This document shows, piece by piece, positions 23,733 to 33,598 of a stretch of 64,000 nucleotides of DNA. How positions within the stretch are numbered: position 1 is the stretch's first letter; every line of letters starts with the position of its first letter. Made by a program: the position numbers and the translations under genes. This DNA is from Zea mays (Eukaryota > Streptophyta > Magnoliopsida > Poales > Poaceae): assembly GCF_902167145.1 (NCBI RefSeq), contig NC_050098.1, positions 127,794,207-127,858,206 on the forward strand, given 5' to 3'. Below the pieces are notes generated by a model, which did no database searches, was not told where the DNA came from, and saw only the letters and a list, made by a program, of their open reading frames with translations.

Positions 23733-24746
23733 TTATGGTTCTAGAGTTATCTTGGTCTTGCAGTCGGGATTGCCATAAGACTGGTGTCCACGCCGAGGTG
23801 AGCGGTACGGGTGCTGAGTCCCGACGGGAGCGGGGGAACCATCATCCAGGTGACGACGTTCCGCGCGCTCAGCCCGCAGCAGGGCGATCTCAGCACGAGC
23901 CCTACTCAGCTCGTCTAGTGCATGGTCCAGCTCCGTGTTTAGCACGGCGGCTAGGTTGACTGTGCTGCTCAACCTAGGATTGCCCTCACCGACAGGTGAG
24001 ACAATCACGCCTCTTGTGCTGCCAGATGGACGGCGGGGGTAATACTTCAGGTCAAGACCGTCAGCTACCCCACCGAAAACTGAACAGTAGTGCGAAAGCG
24101 CACGCCGTGCAGCATCTTGCATGGCTGCCTCAGCTGAGTCCCGCTCAGAGATAGAATAGTGCTCTGAGCAGGCCTCCGCACCCTGGAGACTGTTCTCCGG
24201 GCGGCGCACCAAGCAGGTCGCCTCCCAGCGGTCCAGGTAGACCCCACGACTATGCTGGTAGACCACACAGCGATACTCGATGGACCAAGTATGCCGGTTA
24301 AGTGCCCGACGTAGCAGGGTATCGAGCGCATCGTGGAAGTGACACCCGCGAGCAGCGTCGCGAGTGATGGGTCGAGCAACCCATCCTTCCGGCTCATGGT
24401 CAGTAGAGAGGTCGATGTCGTGGCTCGAGCTGTCGTCGCCATCTCCGTCGTCTGGGTCTCCTCCAGCAGCTACTCCAGAAGCTGGGGCACCCAGTGGTGG
24501 TGCAAGGGGCGCCTCCAGGGGAAGCATGGGGGAGCAGCTCCTCACGGACTCTATCTCCTGCTGGAGCGAGAAGGAAGAGCCCTGCTGCTCCTGTCGTCGA
24601 CGTTCCTGCTCCTCATGCAGGCGGTGGTGCAGTCTCTCCAAGTAGCTGGACTGTCCGGCCACGGGACGGCGAAGCGGACGCTCAGCAAGACGGGAGGGTA
24701 AGAAGGGGATGACAGACTTTCGTGCAGTGTGTCTAAGTCGAGCCAT
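23733..24746 (-). CDS. Extra 337-codon ORF upstream of gag (Tekay-1)
   Basis: Intact frame from ATG at 24744-24746, beginning about 245 bp after the primer-binding site and ending about 410 bp before gag. Not a standard retrotransposon gene. Visible parts: basic start (residues 1-30), Glu/Arg/Gln-rich helix (36-60), Asp-rich linker (96-110), a compact central region (134-224) ordered helix, strands, helix, and a charged coiled-coil-like helix (268-300). The central region resembles a double-stranded-RNA-binding fold (helix ALDTLLRRAL, an IEY turn, final helix DSAEAAMQDAARRAL); that is inference. Tekay-2 has the same ORF at the same place with 23 substitutions and no indel. It stayed open although gag-pol gained two stops. 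Confidence 0.75.
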   Translation of the reverse strand: MARLRHTARKSVIPFLPSRLAERPLRRPVAGQSSYLERLHHRLHEEQERRRQEQQGSSFSLQQEIESVRSCSPMLPLEAPLAPPLGAPASGVAAGGDPDDGDGDDSSSHDIDLSTDHEPEGWVARPITRDAARGCHFHDALDTLLRRALNRHTWSIEYRCVVYQHSRGVYLDRWEATCLVRRPENSLQGAEACSEHYSISERDSAEAAMQDAARRALSHYCSVFGGVADGLDLKYYPRRPSGSTRGVIVSPVGEGNPRLSSTVNLAAVLNTELDHALDELSRARAEIALLRAERAERRHLDDGSPAPVGTQHPYRSPRRGHQSYGNPDCKTKITLEP

Positions 24747-24990
24747 CTACAAAAGACATCACAAGCAAAAGGGTGAGAACAGAATCAATATGACCAGCAA
24801 GTAATGAATCATAAATAAATGAAGGATTAGAATAAAACATGATTTTCAGCAAGGTATAATATATAGTAGAACATAGGTTTGGTCGGTATGACCAACTTTT
24901 GAAGGGATATCAAAGTCAAGGCATGGACAGAGGTCTATAATCCTTAGAACGACCATTCTATTCTAGGTTAGCGGTCCTACAGTCAGCACG

Positions 24991-25002
24991 GCTTTGATAC
25001 CA
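24991..25002 (-). other. Tekay-1 primer-binding site
   Basis: TGGTATCAAAGC on minus, 4 nt (TAAG) from the 5' LTR end. It fits initiator tRNA-Met with one mismatch. Confidence 0.88.
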
Positions 25003-25264
25003 CTTATGTCACACCCGGTTTTAGAAGGCAAACCGAGTGCGAACCATGTACGTGCCAGGATCAGTTATTCACGTACACAGCAGCTACATAACATGGACAT
25101 CATCACACAGTGCTCAAAATAGTATTAAAAGGGAAATAATAGTCGATTACATCATACGTCTGAGACGTCCATATAGTCCTTACAATAAATCAAAGTGCGG
25201 AAAAGAAACGTAGATAACCGCGGCCTTCATAGGCAGCCGACTGGGGATTGCCGCTAACCCACGC

Positions 25265-25350
25265 CTAGAACTCATCGTAGTCTTGGAACTCCTGGAAGTC
25301 TCCTTCCACAGCTTCTTCTTCGCCTGAGCAGTGGTTGCAATGCTGACAAC
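25265..25350 (-). CDS. Tekay-1 5' LTR split ORF, candidate exon 2
   Basis: The 86-nt exon as in the 3' LTR, with TAG at 25265-25267 and the same three Cys and DFQEFQDYDEF tail. The one difference I noticed (GAC/GAT) is synonymous. Confidence 0.55.
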
Positions 25351-26331
25351 CTGGGGATGGGGGGTTTGGTGTGTAGAGCAAGGGTGAGTACACATCAACA
25401 TACTCAGCAAGTATCCTGTTTGGCTGTAGTGGACTAGCTTTATGTGGGGATAAGTCAAGCAGTTGCTTTTAGTTGGTCAGATTATTATTTACTAATGGAA
25501 AGCCAGGTTTTAGCATTAACCCAAGTTATTAGCCCGATGTACCCTTTCCAAACGGAAAGAATACCACTTACCAGCACCATAGTCATAACCAAAACCATCG
25601 ATCTCATAGCCACCTGTACCAAAGTATCTCTGATCAAGTACCACTAATCACTGGAGCTCCCTTGGCCGCTCATAACCGCGAGCACGGCTGATATATCAGT
25701 TTTCAAACACTCTGCAGAGGTTGTGCACTTTACCCACAAGCCGTGATTCCCATTCTGCCCGGAGAGAGCTACTCCCCATTGACCACTACGTAGGTGGCCT
25801 AGCAGGGCATCACTACGTAGCCTTTACAAAGATTCCCCGGGGCTGTAGCCACCCGTTAGGTTTCCTAAATGTACCGCACTCCTTCCCAAGGGGCGAACCC
25901 AAACTTGGCAGAGCGAGCCGCATACACCGAGCCCCATTGACGGCACGACGGCTAAGTGAACTACACCCCGGATCCTCTAATTATTCAGCTAAGGGCATCC
26001 CATTCCACCCTCATGGTTGCACTGTTTTCCCGGGCGGTCATCCATAGAACAGGTCCTTACGGAGAGGCACTCGAGAAACCGCTCGAGCCCCCTTGAAGAC
26101 CACAAGTACAACATCATAATAAGAGAGGGGAAAACAGCGTATCATAGATAATATCATCATGTTCATTGATTAGAGTTTGAGCAATAGCATAAAGCTAAAC
26201 AATAATAATCCAACCCAAATAGGTGAACAAGGATATGGATAACAAAGCTAGTCAATCCTTAGGCATAAATGTGTAATGCGGGAGGTGAATTAAAGAATGA
26301 ATAGGACAGAGATAGGTCAAGGGACACTTGC

Positions 26332-26503
26332 CTCCACCAACCGACTGCTGCTCAGGGGCTTCTCCTGCGAGTTCCTCGGGCTCTTCGACCGGGTCGTTCT
26401 CTAAGCGAGTGCAAACATACATACATCCATCCATTGAAATTAGGAAACCAACAGTACACCATACAAGAGAACAAGTAAAGTAAATATGCATAGAATACCA
26501 CAT
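26332..26503 (-). CDS. Tekay-1 5' LTR split ORF, candidate exon 1
   Basis: Same as 16892-17063: ATG at 26501-26503, hydrophobic start, acidic end, GC-type donor just after 26332 on minus. Since this is the 5' LTR, transcription starting upstream in it could produce the spliced message. Confidence 0.5.
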
Positions 26504-28140
26504 ACGATAATGAATTTACCTTGGTTAGAAAGAAACGAGGGAAGGTCTCACAAGGGTTAAGGCTTATGCTCGAGGGGCGCTACGGGTAAACGAATGACTA
26601 GACGTCACGTGCTCTAGTTTCAATTGGTTCTAACAAAAGAATTAGCTACATGCACTAATGTAATCGTGACCACTTTTAGTAGATTAACATCGAACGAGAT
26701 AGATGGTTAGTTATACAAATTAACTAACGTAACCAATTTCTGACTTGAGACTCCTATCTTATTAATATAAACATGGGATTAGCGCGCATAGGACACGGGG
26801 GGGTAGACGGGGCGTCTGGGGGTAGACGGGGCACGACGGGCCGTGCCAAGGCACGCGCGCGAGGTCGCACGCACACGCCACGAACTAGCCGTGCGCACGT
26901 CGAAGCCGAGCGCTGGCCGAGCTCAAAGCCGCGCGCCATAGGCACGCTGGGCCAAGCTCGAGGCCACGCAGGGGCCGACACGACGCGAGCAAGGCACGGC
27001 GGGGCGAGCGGGCAAGCACGCCGGGGCACGGGGGCGGCCGAGCATGAGGCGGGGTGGGACGGCTCGCCGAAGGGCGGCCGGGGCAGGGCCGAGCGCGGCT
27101 CGCCGGGGGGCGGCCGGGCACGGGGCGGCGTGGGTCGCCGGGGCGGCCAGGGAGCCGGGCCGAGTGGGCGGGGCGGCCGAGCCGAGCGACGGGGCGGGGC
27201 GGCGCGGGCTCGCCGGACGAGGGCGGGGCTGGGCGAGCCGGGCGAGCGCGGGGAGGGTCGCCGGGGCGCGGCGCGGTCGGGCGGCTCGCCGACGCGCGCG
27301 CGGGCGCGGGGAGGGGCGAGGGCTCGCCGGGGCGAGGCCGGGCGAGGGCGGGCTCGCCGGGCGCGGCCGGGGGCGGCCGGGGAGGGGGCGGGCTCGCCGG
27401 AGCGAGACGGCGCGGGGGCGGGGAAGGGGCGGGGCAGGCTCGCCGGAGCGAGGCCGGGCGAGGGCGGCCGGACGCGGGACGGGGGCGAGGCTCGTCGGGC
27501 GCGGCCGGGGGCGGCGAGGCGGGGGGCGGGCTCGCCGTGGGCGAGGCGGGGCCGGAGCGGGACGGCCTCGCCGGAGCGGCCGAGCCGGCGCTGGGCGGCC
27601 GGGGAAGGGGGAGGGAGGGGAGGGGAGGAGAGGGGGCCTCACCGTGGGCGGGAACGGCGGCGGCGGCGCGCAGGGGCGGCGGTGGCGCGCATGGCAAGGG
27701 GCGGCGCGGTTAGGGTTTGGGGAGAGAGAGGGTGAGAGAATGACGGGCGGGGCCCGCGGGAGGGATTTTTGGAAAAAGAAAAAGGGGGGCGGCTGGGCCG
27801 CTAGCTGGGCCGGCGCGCAATGGGGGGGCTGGGCCGAAATGGGAAAGGGAGAGAGGGAGAGAAAAAGAAAAGGGTTTTCTTTTACTAAAATCTCATTTTC
27901 TTTGGATGAATGCTTTCACATTTTTTAAACAATCAAAAGTATGCATGGTTCGGCATGGTGCATCACCCAAAATAAAGTATTTTAAGGTTTTGCTTTACAC
28001 GGGGTCTAAAGCCAAAACCCGCTATAACTTTGGAAAAGATCAAGGTTTAGCGAGGGAACGAGAAAAAAAGAAAAGGGTAACGCCTGAATTTGGTGAGAGA
28101 AAAGAAGAAAAAATTCTACCCCCAAATTCAGGGCGTTACA

Positions 28141-29976
28141 ACCGCCCAAGACGTCACACGCTGCTAGGGCGGCGTTCGTGTTCTTGGGCTGTCTTGCCCT
28201 CGCTCCGGCACGACGCCTCCGCGCGGAGGTCGGTGATCGCCCGTCCGGGAGGACTTGAGCGGGGATCTGTCGGTGGGCAGGTGGCCGCCGTCGTTGGTGC
28301 TGAGGTGGTGGCAGCTGGAGAAGGCCTCGTCGCCGACGAGATCGTTGGCGCCATCTGCGCTCTGGGCCTCCGGCTCTTTGGCTTTGATAGCTTGTCCTCG
28401 CCCCTCGAGTGGGGACGTGGGCGAGGGCCTTGTCACAGCAGCGTCTGCCCTGAGGTCATCGCTGCTGTTGTTTGGCTTCCCGGAGCGAAGGTCGTTGTCG
28501 CTGCTGCAGTGGTCGGCGGCGAGTCACCCGGAGCTTGTCGTCCCGCAGGCCCTCCGATGTGGAGGTTGTTCGTACCCGTGGGAATGGAACCGGAGTTCCG
28601 TTTGTAATGGCACCTTGAGTGTCAGTGTATGTTCATTGCGGCTGTTGGGGCCTGAACATCTGTGTATTTGGGTGTAACGTCGTGTTTCTTCCTCATTTCG
28701 AGCACCAGGTCTCGCCTGTCGGCTTGCTGGACCGCTTAACCAAGTGTGAGTTACCCCGTGAAGAAGGTGACGAGTGAGGTATCCATATCCCGGAGCCGTA
28801 GGAGTCCCTCGCCTCGACCGGCCTTGCCGCCCGAGGCTTCTCTTGCTCAATTAAAGAAAACCCTCGGCCGCTCTGCGATGAGCCGGAGCCGAAGGCAGCG
28901 GTGTGAGCGTGGACAGAGGCAGAGTCGGCTAGAGAAGAAACTTCGTCGGCCCAGGAGCAGGGGACTTCCCAGGCCGAGGAGGCGTAGCAGTGGCGGCTGG
29001 AACCTGGCCAGGTCGTCCACTGGCAGGACCAACCCTGGAGTCGGGCTGCCGAGGCCATGAGCCGGGCTGATGTCTTCGGGGGTCAGCTGGCTGAGGCTAC
29101 GGAGCGGCCGGTCGAGCCGTCTGCTCGGGCCGGGTTCCTGGAGGAGACCCTGGCGACGATGGCCCAGGCGCGGTGCTAACATCTTCCTTCGAGGTGGAGA
29201 TCCTCCGACCGTGTTGCTGTCCGAGGTCGGGTCGGATTCCGCCGAAGGTGGAGTCGATGCCGAGGGTGCTGCTGCTCCCCCTACTGATGTTTGAACCTGC
29301 AGGAACAGATTGTCTGTAGTGTGCGTATGTTTTTTGCGGTCGCCGAGGCCCAAACATATCATCGTCGTGTTATAGAGTTGCGTTTCTTTTCCCCTTGTTT
29401 CGAGTATCAGGACTTGTTCGTCGGTAGCAGAATCGTTTATCCGAGCGAGAGTTACTTTTCACGGAAGGTGATGAGTGAGGTATCCGTATCCCGGAGGCGT
29501 AAGAGTTCCTCGGCTCGGTCGGCCTTGCTGCTTACATGTACTCTTACTCGTCCGTAGGATTCTGTTATCGATACAGTCAAGAAGGCACGAAAAATCGTTC
29601 TGCCAGGAAGTTTTTTGAGCGTTAAGACTTGTTCGGCAGCAGAATTGCTTATCCGAGCGAGAGTTACTTATCGCAGAAGGTGATGAGTGAGGTATCCGTA
29701 TCCCAGAGGCGTAGGGGTCCCTCAGCTCGATCGGCCTTGCCGCTTACGTGTACTCTGTCGATTTCAGGATTCCACTATCGAAGTAGTCGAAAAGCGCGAA
29801 AGATGTTCTGGCAGAAAGACTTTTTCCGAGGGAAATTTTGATGCAGAGGGGGTTCCCCCCTTCTAGCCCCCGAGGGAGGGTCGGGCTTTGCTGAGGCAAG
29901 GCTGACCCTTCCTTGATGGTTAGACTTTATTTGTGTATGTAAAGAGAACGAGGTATATGAACGACTTGAAAACATC
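28141..29976 (-). other. Tat 3' non-coding region, proximal part
   Basis: Follows the pol stop on minus and ends at the Tekay-1 insertion point. No domain recognised in frames up to about 230 codons. It contains a direct repeat of about 219 bp (29403-29841) and a more diverged third copy near 28690-28830. Confidence 0.65.
29403..29841. repeat. About 219-bp tandem repeat in Tat 3' region
   Basis: Two units share TTATCCGAGCGAGAGTTACTT (starting near 29430 and 29649) and GGTGATGAGTGAGGTATCCG. A third diverged relative is at about 28690-28830. Confidence 0.8.
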
Positions 29977-32900
29977 TTAAGGGTAAAAGCGACGTAGTTG
30001 TCGGATGTTCCAAGCGTTGCTGTAGACATCGCCTTGACTGTTGGCCAACTTGTATGTTCCGGGCTTCAAAATCTTGGCGATGATGAATGGCCCTTCCCAG
30101 GGAGGAGTAAGCTTGTGGCGCCCTCGGGTGTCTTGTCGTAGCCGAAGCACCAAGTCCCCCACCTGGAGGTCTCGGGACCAAACCCCTCGGACGTGGTAGC
30201 GTCGCAGAGACTGCTGATACCGTGCCGAGTGTAGTAAGGCCATGTCCCGAGCCTCTTCCAACTGGTCCAGTGAGTCTTCTCGGCTGGTCTGGTTGCTTTG
30301 TTCGTTGTACGCCCTTGTCCTCGGGGAACCGTATTCTAAGTCTGTGGGCAAGATAGCCTTGGCCCCATAGACTAGAAAGAACGGCGTGAAGCCCGTGGCT
30401 CGGCTTGGCGTTGTTCTCAGACTCCAGACCACCGAGGGGAGTTCCTTCATCCATCGCTTGCCGAACTTGTTGAGGTCGTTGTAGATTCTCGGCTTAAGTC
30501 CCTGCAGAATCATGTCGTTGGCACGCTCTACCTGCCCGTTCGTCATGGGGTGAGCTACGGCGGCCCAGTCCACCCGGATGTGGTGATCCTCGCAGAAGTC
30601 CAGGAACTTTCTGCCAGTGAACTGGGTGCCATTGTCGGTGATGATGGAGTTCGGGACCCCAAAGCGATGGATGATGTTGGTGAAGAACGCCACTGCCTGT
30701 TCGGACCTGATGCTGTTTAGGGGTCGGACCTCAATCCACTTGGAGAATTTGTCGATAGCGACCAGCAGGTGCGTGAAGCCCCCAGGTGCCTTCTACAAGG
30801 GACCGACGAGGTCCGGACCCCACACAGCAAATGGCCAGGTGATGGGTATTGTTTGCAGGGCCTGAGCGGGCAGGTGCGTCTGCCTTGCGTAGAACTGACA
30901 CCCTTGGCAGGTGCGTACAATCCTAGTGGCGTCGGCCACCGCGGTTGGCCAGTAGAAACCTTGTTGGAAGGCGTTTCCAACGAGGGCTCGAGGCACTGCG
31001 TGATGACTGCAAGCCCCCGAGTGTATTTCTTGCAATAGCTCCTGACCTTCGATGATGGATATGCATCGTTGGAGGATGCCTGAGGGGCTGCGGTGGTAGA
31101 GCTCCTTTTCTTCACCCAGCAAGACGAACGACCTGGCACGCCGCGCCAGTCGCCGAGCTTCAGCTCTGTCGAGGGGTAGCTCTCCTCGGTGGAGATATTG
31201 CAGGTACGGGGTGTGCTAGTTTCGATTAGGCGTGACCCCATTCCGCTCTTCCTCGACGCGCAGTGCCTCACCCTCGGCTGCCGAGGGTGCCTCGGGCTGG
31301 GCCGAGGCCTCCTCGGGCTCAGGCGTGTCGTGGGTCTTGACAGAGGGTTGATGTAGGTCTCGGGAGAAGACGTCCGGGGGAACCGTTGTCCGCCCCGAGG
31401 CTATTTTAGCCAGCTCGTCCGCAGTCTCGTTGTATCATCGAGCGACGTGGTTGAGCTCGAGCCCGTAGAACTTGTCTTCCAGGCGCCGAACCTCGTCGCA
31501 GTAGGCTTCCATCTTCGGGTCGCGGCAATGGGAGTTCTTCATGACTTGGTCGATGACAAGCTGCGAGTCGCCATGAGCATCGAGGCGCCGAACCCCTAGC
31601 TCGATGGCGATGCACAACCCGTTAACCAGAGCCTCGTACTCGGCCACGTTGTTGGATGCCGGGAAATGGAGGCGCAGCACGTAGCGGAGGTGCTTCCCGA
31701 GGGGTGAGATGAAAAGCAGGCCCGCGCTCGCTCCTGTTTTCATCAGCGACCCGTCGAAAAACATGGTCCAGAGTTCCGGTTGGATCGGAGCTGCTAGAAG
31801 CTGGGTGTCGACCCATTCAGCCATGAAGTCCGCCAAGACTTGGGACTTGATGGCCTTCCGAGGGGCGAACGAGATTGTCTCGCCCATGATCTCCACCGCC
31901 CACTTTGCAATCCTACCTGAGGCCTCTCGGCACTGGATGATCTCCCCCAGGGGGAAGGATGACACCACAGTCACCAGATGAGACTCGAAGTAGTGTCGCA
32001 ACTTTCGCCGCGTCAGAATTACCGCGTATAGTAGCTTCCGAATTTGCGGGTAGCGGATTTTGGTCTCAGACAGTACCTCACTGATGAAGTAGATCGGCCT
32101 CTGGACGAGCAATACATGTCCTTCTTCTCGTCTCTCGACTACGATCACGGCATTGACCACCTGAGTGGTTGCGGCTACGTAGATCAAGAGGGCTTCTCCG
32201 GCAGCGGGGGGAACCAGGATGGGCGCGCTTGTAAGGAGCGCCTTTAAGTTCCCAAGGGCTTCCTCGGCCTCGGGGCTCCAAGTGAAGCGCTCGGTCTTCC
32301 TTAAGAGGCGGTACAGGGGTAGGCCTCTTTCGCCGAGGCGCGAGATGAAGCGGCTCAGAGCCGCAAGGCATCCCATGACCCTCTGTACTCCTTTCGAGTC
32401 CTTGATGGGCCCCATGTTGGTGATGGGCGTGATTTTCTCCGGGTTGGCCTCGATGCCCCGCTCGGAGACGAGGAACCCCAGGAGCATGCCTCGGGGGACT
32501 CCGAAGACACACTTCTTGGGATTGAGTTTTACGCCTTTAGCCTTGAGACACTTGAATGTTGTTTCAAGGTCAGCGAAGAGGTCAAAGGTTTTCCTCGTCT
32601 TGACTACGATGTCATCGACATAAGCCTCGACCGTTCGGCCAATGTGGTCTCCGAACACATGGTTCATGCACCTTTGGTATGTTGCGCCTGCATTCCTTAA
32701 ACCGAATGGCATAGTAATGTAGCAGTACATGCCAAAAGGTGTGATGAAAGAAGTCGCGAGCTGGTCAGACTCTTTCATCCTGATTTGGTGATACCCTGAG
32801 TAGGCATCGAGGAACGACAGGGTTTCGCACCCAGCAGTGGAATCCACGATTTGATCGATGCGAGGCAGAGGGTAGGGAACCTTCGGAAATGCTTTGTTTA

Positions 32901-33240
32901 GACCAGTATAGTCTACACACATCCTCCATTTCCCACCTTTCTTTTTCATAAGCACAGGGTCGGCTAGCCATTCAGGATGGAATACCTCTTTGATGAACCC
33001 TGCAGCCATCAGCTTATGGATCTCCTCGCCTATGGCCCTGCGCTTTTCTTCGTTGAATCAGCGCAGAGGCTGCTTCACGGGTCGGGCTCCAGCTCGGATA
33101 TCCAGTGAGTGCTCGGCGACATCCCTCGGTATGCCAGGCATGTCCGAGGGACTCCACGCAAAAACCTCGGCGTTCGTGCGGAGAAAGTCGACGAGCACTG
33201 CTTCCTATTTGGTGTCGAGCTCGGAGCCGATCCGGACCTG
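29977..33240 (-). pseudogene. pol: Tat Pol (RT, RNase H, second RNase H, integrase), five nonsense codons
   Basis: From about 33240 on minus the frame reads an RT lead-in (FAWSPSDMPGIPRD), RT with YVDDIVVKT, RNase H, then a second RNase H (MFFDGSLMKTGAS, SNNVAEYEAL, DSQLVIDQV), which is diagnostic of Tat, and integrase with its HHCC finger and acidic residues in VAIDKFSKW, ITDNGTQF and GQVERAN. Stops: TAG 33205-33207, TGA 33058-33060, TGA 31435-31437, TAG 31216-31218, TAG 30793-30795. At least three fit C-to-T or G-to-A change at Arg, Gln or Trp codons. No protease is found upstream because of an internal deletion. The end at 29977 is the natural integrase terminus. Confidence 0.9.
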
Positions 33241-33598
33241 CTTGGAGGCGTCATTACTGGTAGTCGGGTACTTGGTGATGGTAGTCGGGGTTCGGAACCG
33301 GGTCGGGAACAGCGCCTATCGTATGGCCCGGCTGAAAGCTTGCGGACCGGGTGGTTCCGGCGAGGGACTTCGATCCTCCCCGCTGTCGTAGCGTCCCCCA
33401 CGCCTGGGGTGGTAGCCTCAGCGCACCTTCTCATCAAGGTGGGCTCGACGGTCGCGGTGGTGGTGCTCGTTGCCGAGGCGACCCAGGGCTACAGGCGTTG
33501 CATCCCGCGTGCACCCGGTGTGGACCGAGGCTTCCCTCATGAATCGGGAAGTCGCGGCGCGATGCTCCGGGGGGTACCCCTGCCTTCGGGAGGCAGAG
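33241..33598 (-). pseudogene. gag: Tat Gag remnant fused to Pol by deletion
   Basis: On minus, directly after the LTR-C site, the frame continues Gag (ESSASRRQGYPPEHRA across the insertion, later SGEDRSPSPEPPG and FPTRFRTPTTITKY) and within a few codons is RT lead-in (SNDASKQVRIGSEL). Capsid core, zinc knuckle and protease, which normally separate these parts, are absent. One TGA interrupts it. The joint lies near 33250-33270. Confidence 0.7.

Larger units (their letters stand above)
15565..28140 (-). mobile_element. Tekay-1: complete chromodomain Ty3/gypsy element
   Basis: Minus strand: 5' LTR 25007-28140, primer-binding site 24991-25002, extra ORF 23733-24746, gag-pol 18775-23325, polypurine tract 18741-18752, 3' LTR 15565-18738. 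The C-terminal chromodomain and LTRs over 3 kb place it in the Tekay/Del chromoviruses. Flanks are ACCGT (15560-15564) and ACCGC (28141-28145), four of five matching. The LTRs are very similar outside a GC-rich block, so insertion was recent, yet gag-pol has two nonsense codons. Chromodomains of this group steer integration to heterochromatin. Confidence 0.93.
25007..28140 (-). repeat. Tekay-1 5' LTR
   Basis: 3134 bp, with start TGTAACGCCCTGAA (minus) at 28140 and end GGGTGTGACA at 25007. Same contents as the 3' LTR, offset 9440-9442 bp. The GC-rich block is shorter through several indels. Confidence 0.93.

Noticed and set aside
26773..27928. Long frames in the Tekay-1 5' LTR GC block
   Set aside because: Same composition artefact as in the partner LTR; frames differ between the two LTRs.
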